From contig CAZCWX010000723.1 of NCBI GenBank assembly GCA_964502465.1, forward strand, positions 1-7,476: a DNA stretch of 7,476 nucleotides. Reading direction: 5' to 3'. Below are positions 1 through 5,742 of this stretch, piece after piece. How positions within the stretch are numbered: the first letter of the stretch is position 1; every line of letters begins with the position of its first letter. Source of the stretch: CAZCWX01 sp964502465. GTDB taxonomy: Bacteria; Desulfobacterota; Binatia; Bin18. Under the pieces are notes generated by a model that had not been told where the DNA came from, ran no database searches, and saw only the letters and a program-made list of their open reading frames with translations. A program made the translations under genes and the position numbers.

Positions 1-2
1 TA

Positions 3-257
3 TACAAACCAAGAGTTTGCCCAACTCGTGGAGATACTGGCACTTTTCGGCCCTATGTCTTGCCACGTGCTTCAAGCCGAAAATACCAAAATCCGAAGCA
101 ATACCCACCACTCACACCCATTGTGTCAAGCCTTTTCTTGCCGGCACAGGCCGTCAGTGTGGAGCTGCCTCTGCAGCCGGGACAGAAACTCACCTTTAAC
201 GTGGGCCTGTCGTCAGAGCTGTTTACCCAGTCTGAGTTGATGAAGCGCGCGAAGTGA
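3..257 (+). CDS. Possible 3' fragment of a convergent gene, function unknown
   Basis: This frame is open from the left edge of the window to a TGA at 255-257. The last 50 or so codons read like the end of a real protein: alternating hydrophobic strands around VSVELPLQPGQ and LTFNVGL, then a short charged tail ending MKRAK. I do not recognise the family. The evidence is weak because the other two plus-strand frames are also open across most of this stretch (to about 199 and 240), so openness alone means little. The first 35 or so codons look poor in this frame, while frame 1 reads plausibly at the very start (EFAQLVEILALFGPM), so a frameshift or a non-coding stretch is possible. If real, it overlaps the 3' end of the RND gene on the opposite strand by 35 bp. 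I see no T-tract terminator for the RND gene in 1-222. Confidence 0.25.
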   Translation, partial: YKPRVCPTRGDTGTFRPYVLPRASSRKYQNPKQYPPLTPIVSSLFLPAQAVSVELPLQPGQKLTFNVGLSSELFTQSELMKRAK

Positions 258-3051
258 CCGATTGCTCGTTTCCCTCCGCCGCAGAAAGATCGCGGCCCGG
301 CTGGCTCTCATGCGTCTGCTGCAGACGATCCTGAAGACGATCAAGCAGCATGTCCGAGATATTGAAAAAGATGCGGGCGGCGATGCGCGGATAGCGCCAG
401 ATGCGGGTGCGAAACCGCTCATCCAAAGCCAGGACCTCAACGTCTTCGAGCGCGATCACGTCAGACACCCGTTCCTGGGGCCGAATGAGGCTGGTCACGC
501 CAAAGACATCTCCCCGCTGCAGCTCCCACACCGTCTGGGGTTGATCGGTGATGTTCACACGCACCTCTGCCCGGCCGCTCAACATGACGAACATGGCATC
601 ACTGCCCTTGCCGTGACGGATAATCAGGTGGCCGTGCGGGAACACTTGTAACTCTCCCATCAGCGCGGCGATTTTGGCCTGGTAGGGACGAAGGTTGGCG
701 AAGATGCCAATGGTCTTGTGTGGGTCCTTGCCGAGCTTGATGTGCAAGAGATCCCACAGGGTGATGATCGGCGTTGTGGCGAGCAGGGCAGGGGCAAGGA
801 TCACGTCGGCAAGCAACGCGATGAAGATTGTGGCCGCTGAAAGGTAGCCAAATTCTTGAATTGGCACCAGGGTCGAGAAACAGAGTAAAAGAAAACCGAG
901 AACAAGCAGGATGGAAGCGTAGACAGCGGGCTTCCCTACGGTGGAGAGCGTGCGCATCAGGGCCAGTTCTTGATCGGCAGTGGTCCGCACGGCAGCACTG
1001 AGCCGTGTCATGAGATGAATCTCGTTGTCGATGGTAATCCCTAAGGCAATCGACGCGATGACGTTGGTACTCAGGCTGAGCACCGCGCCGGTCGCCCCCA
1101 TGAGGCCAAAGAAGATCAGTAGCGGAAACAGATTGGGCAGCATGGCAATGAGGCCGACGCGGGTAGAAAGAAACATGGCCGACATGATGACAAAGATGAC
1201 CCCTGCGGTCAGTGCGAGGCTGTTGATTTGACCAATGACGATGTCGTCAGTCGTCCGAGTGTGGAGAATCAATGTCCCAGTAGGACGGACGGTGAGCTCA
1301 GGGGGAAAGGTCTTCCGGGCAAATTCCCGAATCTTCTCGACGGTAGCAGCAACGTCGCTGGCGCGGGAGAGCGTGGTGCGCACCAGGATGCTCGTCCGCG
1401 AGTACTCGGGATGGTTCACCACACCCATGACGCTGTCCGCGCTTAAGAAGATCAGTTGCATGACCTTGGCCAGTCGGGAGGGGTCTTCCCAGAATGTTGT
1501 CTTTTCTTCTTCCTCGGAGGAGGGAGCGTCATTACTCTCAGAGAGAAGCTCTTGCAGGCCTTGATCCAATAACTCACAATAATCGACGAAAGAGATAGTT
1601 TTTTCCACTCCTGGTAGGGAATCGATGTAGAGCTGCAGGTTTTTGATCCTCCACAGGGTGTCCTGTTTCTTAATGACGTCCTGCTCCTCGCCGTCAATCA
1701 TCACATAAAAAGCCGTGCTGCCCGCGAGATGGCGGTTAATCGCCTCGGTGGCCTGGGTGATGGGATCGTCCGCACGGAAGAAAGACTGAAAGTTTGAATC
1801 CACCTGAATCGAGAACGCTTGCCAGCCAGCCAGGGCGGCAACGAGGAGACTTCCAGTGAGAATAGCTCTCCTGTGGCGGATATCGCTTTGGGTGATTCTT
1901 CCGAGTACGGTGCTGAGCCATGGAGAAAAGGTATCGTGTTGTCTTGCCGGTACGCGTAACAACGCCAGCAGTGCTGGAACCATCGTCACCGACAGTACAA
2001 AAGCGATGGTGATCCCCGCCGAGGCATAGATTCCCATCTCACGGATGCTGACAATGCGATTGACGGTGAGTGAGAGAAACCCCAGAACAGTTGTCAGGGC
2101 AGTGATCGAGATCGGCGAGCTGGTTTTCTGCAGAGTCTCCAGGACGACTTCGCGTGCCGAACGACCAGGCCGGGCCAGTTCGTAGTATTCTGAGACAACG
2201 TGCAGCGAGTATGCCGTGCAGAGCACAAGCAGCAGGGGAGGCAGGGCGACAGTGCCAAGACTTAACCGGCTGCCAGCCAGAGCCATGATCCCTAAGGTCC
2301 AGGTCAGGGTGACAATCACGGTCAAGGTAGGGAGTATGACTCCACGCATGGAACGGAAGCTGACGAAGAGGACCATCACGATGCAGAGCAGTGTCAACGG
2401 CACGAAGCGGGTCAGATCCTTCTGCAGAGACTGTGCGAGGTGGGTCTTAAAGTACGGCAGGCCAGTATAGTACAGGCGGTCGGGTCCGGTTTCGCGGTCG
2501 ACGATGGCCTGGATTGTGTCATTGATACCGCGGCGCAGGAACTCGTCATCACTAATGTTGTCATGGAAGGCGATGGTGAGGGCAGCAGCTGAGCCGTCTG
2601 GAGAGACCAGCGTTTTCAAATACACCGGCATGTTCGCCACTTTGTCTGGCAGTGCTTCCCATTCTGCCGCCGTCGTTGGTATTTCCGGGACCAGCAGACT
2701 GTGCTCCTCTACCACGCTCCTGATAATGTCTGGAGCATTGGTGAGGCTGAGCACGCTCTTAACTTCAGGAATCTGGTTGATTTCCTCAGTAAGACGCTGA
2801 ATCTTCTGCAAGACGCGAGGAGTATAGACATCGCTGGTGACGAGGCCGATTATGCCGATCTCTTCACTGCCAAAGAGCTGGCGTACCTCGTTGTAGTACT
2901 GTTTTTCTGGGTCATCTTTAGGCAACAAGCTATCGACCGAACCGTCAAGGCGGATCTGCCTGGCAGCAGACGCAAAGAATGCGGTGAGCAACAGCACAAG
3001 AAGCAGCACACTTTTTGGTCGACTGACAATGAGGAGCTGCCAACGGTTCAT
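223..3051 (-). CDS. RND/MMPL-family exporter with C-terminal cyclic-nucleotide-binding domain
   Basis: This is a predicted inner-membrane, proton-driven exporter of the RND superfamily (MMPL/COG1033 type, two tandem halves). Numbering is from the ATG at 3051 (942 residues). TM1 lies at about 13-29, followed by a large extracytoplasmic domain (about 32-213, including SLLPKDDPEKQYYNEV). TM2-6 fall within about 216-366 and TM7 at about 396-413. A second large loop carries an acidic patch near 511-523, and TM8-12 fall within about 610-760. TM10 ends in GITIDNEIHLM, with Asp675 as the likely proton-relay residue. The equivalent N-half position reads CTAYSLH, with Ala280 in place of the usual Asp. 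After TM12 and a short linker, residues about 782-909 form a CNB beta-roll: FPHGHLIIRHG, then MFVMLSGRAEV, then GDVFGVTSL with Arg861. A polar tail of about 35 residues follows. The start is uncertain: an in-frame TTG lies at 3069 and neither start has a good Shine-Dalgarno. The substrate is unknown; family members move lipids, hopanoids or hydrophobic compounds. The RND assignment is firm and the CNB domain is strong. Confidence 0.93.
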   Translation of the reverse strand: MNRWQLLIVSRPKSVLLLVLLLTAFFASAARQIRLDGSVDSLLPKDDPEKQYYNEVRQLFGSEEIGIIGLVTSDVYTPRVLQKIQRLTEEINQIPEVKSVLSLTNAPDIIRSVVEEHSLLVPEIPTTAAEWEALPDKVANMPVYLKTLVSPDGSAAALTIAFHDNISDDEFLRRGINDTIQAIVDRETGPDRLYYTGLPYFKTHLAQSLQKDLTRFVPLTLLCIVMVLFVSFRSMRGVILPTLTVIVTLTWTLGIMALAGSRLSLGTVALPPLLLVLCTAYSLHVVSEYYELARPGRSAREVVLETLQKTSSPISITALTTVLGFLSLTVNRIVSIREMGIYASAGITIAFVLSVTMVPALLALLRVPARQHDTFSPWLSTVLGRITQSDIRHRRAILTGSLLVAALAGWQAFSIQVDSNFQSFFRADDPITQATEAINRHLAGSTAFYVMIDGEEQDVIKKQDTLWRIKNLQLYIDSLPGVEKTISFVDYCELLDQGLQELLSESNDAPSSEEEEKTTFWEDPSRLAKVMQLIFLSADSVMGVVNHPEYSRTSILVRTTLSRASDVAATVEKIREFARKTFPPELTVRPTGTLILHTRTTDDIVIGQINSLALTAGVIFVIMSAMFLSTRVGLIAMLPNLFPLLIFFGLMGATGAVLSLSTNVIASIALGITIDNEIHLMTRLSAAVRTTADQELALMRTLSTVGKPAVYASILLVLGFLLLCFSTLVPIQEFGYLSAATIFIALLADVILAPALLATTPIITLWDLLHIKLGKDPHKTIGIFANLRPYQAKIAALMGELQVFPHGHLIIRHGKGSDAMFVMLSGRAEVRVNITDQPQTVWELQRGDVFGVTSLIRPQERVSDVIALEDVEVLALDERFRTRIWRYPRIAARIFFNISDMLLDRLQDRLQQTHESQPGRDLSAAEGNEQSVTSRASSTQTG

Positions 3052-3104
3052 AGGCAAACAAGAAAGCAATTTTTTCGGGTTGGGACCTCAGTGACGATGA
3101 TATC

Positions 3105-3131
3105 CTCGCACAATTCGCGTAGCGAAGCGAG
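3105..3131 (-). repeat. Nested inverted repeat between the TPR and RND genes
   Basis: An inner perfect stem TTCGC-GTA-GCGAA (3114-3126) is flanked by an outer perfect stem CTCGC (3105-3109) / GCGAG (3127-3131). An ACAA bulge (3110-3113) lies on one side only. It sits in the 185-nt gap between the TPR stop and the RND start, about 55 nt upstream of the RND ATG. No T-run follows on the minus strand, so it is not a classic rho-independent terminator. It could be an RNA stem that protects or attenuates the message, or a DNA-binding site. Confidence 0.45.
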
Positions 3132-3236
3132 AAGATGGGCAATCGAGGCAGAGTCGCTGCGACGATCCCCTCAGCCGTCAATCTCGGGGGAGAAGCTCCG
3201 GGCGGGTGAGTGGTGGGTCAGGAACCCCGCTTTTGC

Positions 3237-4022
3237 CTACTCGTGCTCACTGTCTCCGTGCGGGGCTTTCTGCGACTGTCGAGCGTGAATGGTCTGCACT
3301 CTCGCTTCCATCGCGACCGCTTCGGCTTCGCGCTCCGTCTTGTGCAAGAGGACCGCATACTTTTCGAGGAGCACTGCTACGACAGGGTGCTCAACTCCCA
3401 GTTGCTCCTCCCGAATAGTGAGGGCGCGGCGAAACAAGGGCTCAGCCTCGCTATACTGTCCTTGGGCAAAGGCGAGCTCAGCCAGTCCACACAACGTCGT
3501 TGCTACGCTGAGATCGCTGGCACCAAAATACCGCTGCCTGATAGTCAAAGAGCGTTGGAAGAACGCTGTCGCTTCGGCATAGCGTGCCTGCGCGGTGTAC
3601 ACAGCCGCCAGGTTATTGAGGCAATTAGTAATCCGCCAGTGGTGCGGACCGACCAACTCCTCGGCGATGGCTAACGCGTGCTGCAAGAACGCTTCTGCCT
3701 CGGGGTATTTCCCCAGCTCGCGATAGAGCGACGCGAGATTATTGAGGCTTTGCGCCACCATGGGGTGTTGTGGACCGTAGGCCTGGCGCCGAATCGCCAG
3801 GGCACGCTGATACAGCGCTTCTGCTTCCGCTAATTTGCGTTGATTGTGGTAGAGACTGGCGAGGTTATTGAGCACGACCGCCACGCGGGTATCGGTCGGG
3901 CCAAACTGTTCTGCCTCTTGCAGGGCCGTACGGAACGCCTGCTCGGCTTCGATGTAGCACCCGTTTTGGTAGAGCCTCGCTCCTCGCTCGTTCTCTCCTT
4001 GCCAGCTATGCTCATTACTCAT
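3237..4022 (-). CDS. Tetratricopeptide (kinesin light chain-type TPR) repeat protein
   Basis: This is a 261-residue protein made almost entirely of TPR helical hairpins, a scaffold that binds other proteins. The repeat has an exact 42-residue period of the kinesin-light-chain/TPR_12 kind: LNNLA begins at 51, 93 and 135, LCGLA at 177 and LEKYA at 219. Each unit continues with Y-x-EAE-xx-F/L-xx-AL-x-I-R (EAEALYQRALAIRR, EAEAFLQHALAIAE, EATAFFQRSLTIRQ, EAEPLFRRALTIRE). A shorter unit at about 12-39 precedes them and a degenerate one at about 215-245 ends the array. There is no signal peptide or membrane segment, so it should be cytoplasmic. No enzymatic or DNA-binding domain is attached; such repeats are often the C-terminal part of larger regulators, but this one stands alone. 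The ATG at 4022 follows AGGGA with 5-nt spacing. It lies upstream of the RND-CNB gene on the same strand with a 185-nt gap, so cotranscription is plausible. A link to the exporter is inferred from position only. Confidence 0.88.
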   Translation of the reverse strand: MSNEHSWQGENERGARLYQNGCYIEAEQAFRTALQEAEQFGPTDTRVAVVLNNLASLYHNQRKLAEAEALYQRALAIRRQAYGPQHPMVAQSLNNLASLYRELGKYPEAEAFLQHALAIAEELVGPHHWRITNCLNNLAAVYTAQARYAEATAFFQRSLTIRQRYFGASDLSVATTLCGLAELAFAQGQYSEAEPLFRRALTIREEQLGVEHPVVAVLLEKYAVLLHKTEREAEAVAMEARVQTIHARQSQKAPHGDSEHE

Positions 4023-4076
4023 GGTCTTCCCTGTGCGTCCTTTCTCCGAACGTTGCGGCTATCGTCCTCGCTGTTG

Positions 4077-4105
4077 AGTGTATTGGACTGTGAAGCCGCT
4101 ATCAA
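4077..4105 (-). promoter_or_regulatory. Candidate sigma70 promoter for the TPR (and RND) genes
   Basis: Read on the minus strand, TTGATA (4105-4100) is followed by a 17-nt spacer and TACACT (4082-4077). This matches the TTGACA/TATAAT consensus at 5 of 6 and 4 of 6 positions with ideal spacing. Transcription would begin near 4070, giving a leader of about 48 nt before the TPR ATG at 4022. The call rests on sequence only. Confidence 0.45.
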
Positions 4106-4153
4106 TGACCAGTTCCGCCTCAGCGACAACCAACGCTTCAGCACTGGCAAGGG

Positions 4154-4194
4154 ACCAGGTGTCGTGGCAACCTGGTGGTGTAGGCGTCCCGCCT
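4154..4194. repeat. Adjacent palindromes resembling an extragenic (REP-like) element
   Basis: Two perfect inverted repeats lie side by side: ACCAGGT (4154-4160) / ACCTGGT (4170-4176) around a 9-nt centre, and AGGCG (4182-4186) / CGCCT (4190-4194) around TCC. The second, with its flanks (GTAGGCGTCCCGCCTGC), resembles dispersed short palindromic elements I have seen between genes in many large bacterial genomes. In translation these often give the spurious peptide AGGTPALPG, and the minus strand here gives AGGTPTPPG. Only one copy is visible in the window, so repetition is inferred rather than seen. Confidence 0.4.
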
Positions 4195-4317
4195 GCTCGC
4201 TGAGGCTGCCGAGACGGCGGCACCATAACTGCGCTGGCTGCTGACACCAACAGTGGGTTGCGATTGGTCGCGCCGGTTGAGGCGGTGCCTCTTGAGAGCC
4301 GTATCTGTTGCCTGTCT

Positions 4318-4345
4318 TTGACAACCGCTCTCCTTTTGTTAGAGT
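4318..4345 (+). promoter_or_regulatory. Candidate sigma70 promoter for the beta-propeller gene
   Basis: A perfect TTGACA (4318-4323), a 16-nt spacer and TAGAGT (4340-4345, 4 of 6 to TATAAT) lie just upstream of the propeller gene. Transcription would start near 4351-4353, giving a leader of about 31 nt with a strong AGGAGG at 4373-4378. Two small TGTC/GACA dyads flank the -10 element (see findings). No promoter of similar quality is seen before the MFS gene, which may be read from this one. Confidence 0.5.
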
Positions 4346-4383
4346 GTCTGACAAGCAAAGTCACATTTTGAGAGGAGGATCAA

Positions 4384-5598
4384 ATGCGTAGCCAGACGGT
4401 GAGGAAGTGGAGCCAGCCGCTCGGCGCGGCATGCGCCGCCGCTCTCCTGGTTTTTTCCATTGCTCGATATACTCAGGCAGAGGCCCCCAAGATGACAGCG
4501 GAGACCTCTGCGCCTGCGGCAGCGCTGAATTACGAAGTGTGGGCGGCTGATCAGGGTACCAATAAAATCCATATTATTGCGCCGAAAACCGGAGAGAGCG
4601 GAACAGCCTTTGAGGAGCGTGCAGTCATTGACCTCGGCGCACACAACATCGACATGCCCCACATGATCGACTTCACCTCCGATTACGCCTACGCCTTCGT
4701 CGCCAACTTCCAATCGGGCGATGTGGCCGTGATACGCACGGGCGACCGGAAGGTTCTCGACGTGATTAAAACAGGGCACATGACGCATATGGCTGCTGTG
4801 CTTCCTGACGACAGCGCTGCCATCGTCGACGTCATGCACGAAGAAGGAGCACTCCTGGAGATCGTCATCGATCGGAAAAATGAGCGTTTCTCTCTCGGAC
4901 GGAAGTTGGTGATTGCCGAGGCCCCGCTCTTCCAAGCGCGCGCCAAGGAGTTCTCCGGCTCTAGCCCGGTCTGCCATGATTATACTGCCGACGGAAAATA
5001 TGCTTACGTGACGCTGGGTCCAGCGCTGTCCAACGGTGGCCTGTTGATCTTCGACGTGGAAGCGTTTCAATTGACAAAGGTGTATCCGGTGAGCGAACTT
5101 TCGGTAAACTGCGGGACGATGCGCTCGCCCGACGGAACGAAAATGTACCTCAACGGTGGCTCGATGGACGCCGGCCACTGGTACGTGTTCAATACGCGCA
5201 CCCACGAGCCCATTCCCGACAAAAACGGCGAGGTGCGCCGGAGCAGCCGAGGCACCGATGCCCATGGCGTGTGGCCCACGCCCAACGGAAGCGAATTGTG
5301 GATGGTCAACCGGGCTACCAGCAATGCGATCGTCATCGATCCTCGAACCGATGAGATTATCGCCGAGATCGCGCATGTGGGTCCCTCGCCCGATATCATG
5401 ACCATCTCGCCAGACAACCGCTACGTCTTCATCACCCTGCGGGGACCGCAGCCACGCAGCGGACCGCATGCCATCGCTGGCACCCGGCCTGGGATTTCCA
5501 TTGTCGATGTAGCGACTCGCGAGGTCGTGACCATCCTCGAACCCGCCAAAGGGGTAGAGGAGAGCGATTTCCATGGTATTGGGCTGGTACGCCGCTGA
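4384..5598 (+). CDS. Secreted YncE/YVTN-type beta-propeller protein
   Basis: This is a 404-residue protein with a Sec signal peptide: charged N-region (RSQTVRKW), hydrophobic core (about 14-27, LGAACAAALLVFSIA), and probable cleavage after TQA (residue 32). It is therefore probably periplasmic. The mature part has about seven repeats of the YVTN/YncE/cytochrome-d1-like propeller, each with a [PTD]-x-H or equivalent, then [ST]PDG and an AYV/V-type strand. Examples are MPHMIDFTSDYAYAFVAN (91-108), MTHMAAVLPDD (133-143), VCHDYTADGKYAYV (196-209), CGTMRSPDGTKMYL (243-256), DAHGVWPTPNGSELWMV (292-308) and SPDIMTISPDNRYVFI (335-350). A closing strand follows near FHGIGLV (396-402). It has no CXXCH haem motif. 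Such proteins bind metals, haem d1 or surfaces, and many have no known function. The start is well supported by AGGAGG with 5-nt spacing. The MFS gene follows in the same direction. Membership of the propeller fold is strong; the biochemical role is unknown. Confidence 0.9.
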   Translation: MRSQTVRKWSQPLGAACAAALLVFSIARYTQAEAPKMTAETSAPAAALNYEVWAADQGTNKIHIIAPKTGESGTAFEERAVIDLGAHNIDMPHMIDFTSDYAYAFVANFQSGDVAVIRTGDRKVLDVIKTGHMTHMAAVLPDDSAAIVDVMHEEGALLEIVIDRKNERFSLGRKLVIAEAPLFQARAKEFSGSSPVCHDYTADGKYAYVTLGPALSNGGLLIFDVEAFQLTKVYPVSELSVNCGTMRSPDGTKMYLNGGSMDAGHWYVFNTRTHEPIPDKNGEVRRSSRGTDAHGVWPTPNGSELWMVNRATSNAIVIDPRTDEIIAEIAHVGPSPDIMTISPDNRYVFITLRGPQPRSGPHAIAGTRPGISIVDVATREVVTILEPAKGVEESDFHGIGLVRR

Positions 5599-5662
5599 GG
5601 CGTTTAATGGGCCTTTGATTCCTCAGGTTTCAGTTGATTGAAGAACGCTGCCCTTTGCCCAT

Positions 5663-5734
5663 CCTCCTGACGGACTCCCTCCTGTCACTCTGAGCACAAA
5701 GAGAGTAGAGAGGGAACAGCTCGACAGGAGGGAG
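5663..5734 (+). promoter_or_regulatory. Leader stem that sequesters the MFS gene's ribosome-binding site
   Basis: CTCCCTCCTGTC (5675-5686) and GACAGGAGGGAG (5723-5734) form a perfect 12-bp inverted repeat separated by 36 nt. The right arm contains the AGGAGG (5726-5731) that serves the ATG at 5743. The intervening segment can form its own hairpin, ACTCT (5687-5691) / AGAGT (5702-5706), next to the main stem. A second anti-Shine-Dalgarno copy, CCTCCTG at 5663-5669, could pair with the same CAGGAGG (5725-5731) instead. In RNA this would hide the ribosome-binding site and could allow switching. No known riboswitch class is recognised. A DNA operator role is less likely given the long centre. Confidence 0.6.
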
Positions 5735-5742
5735 AAGAAACA

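Larger units (their letters stand above)
4023..4383. other. Divergent intergenic region between TPR and beta-propeller genes
   Basis: These 361 nt separate two genes transcribed away from each other. They hold outward-facing candidate promoters at both ends and a cluster of short GC-rich hairpins in the middle (about 4154-4260), including 4154-4176, 4182-4194 and GCCG-AGA-CGGC near 4208-4218. Open frames exist on both strands, but their translations are rich in Pro, Arg, Cys and Trp with no recognisable domain, so I treat the region as non-coding. I looked for a cobalamin-type riboswitch because of the GC-rich hairpins, but no B12-box-like sequence is present. Confidence 0.7.

Noticed and set aside
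163..180. A GCTGC-CTCT-GCAGC hairpin downstream of the RND stop, considered as a terminator
   Set aside because: The stem is only 5 bp and no T-run follows it on the minus strand.
4110..4300. Considered a cobalamin-type riboswitch because of the GC-rich hairpins
   Set aside because: No B12-box-like sequence is present on either strand, and the neighbouring genes are not B12 transport or synthesis genes.
4019..4364. Minus-strand open frames of about 100 codons upstream of the TPR gene, one of which overlaps the TPR start in an ATGA arrangement
   Set aside because: The ATGA overlap is suggestive, but the translations are Pro/Arg/Trp/Cys-rich with no domain. They span the hairpin cluster and both candidate promoters, so non-coding is more likely.
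4339..5574. A 411-codon open frame on the minus strand, almost fully antisense to the propeller gene
   Set aside because: It mirrors the codon structure of a well-supported gene that has a signal peptide, propeller repeats and a strong ribosome-binding site. Its translation is His/Arg/Val/Gly-rich with no recognisable domain.
5595..5626. A CTGAGG/CCTCAG inverted repeat just after the propeller stop codon, considered as a terminator
   Set aside because: The stem is 6 bp with a 20-nt loop and no U-tract, so it is too weak to claim. Read-through into the MFS gene is assumed.
5615..5643. TTGATT followed by A/T-containing sequence, considered as a separate MFS promoter
   Set aside because: No acceptable -10 hexamer occurs at 16-18 nt spacing.
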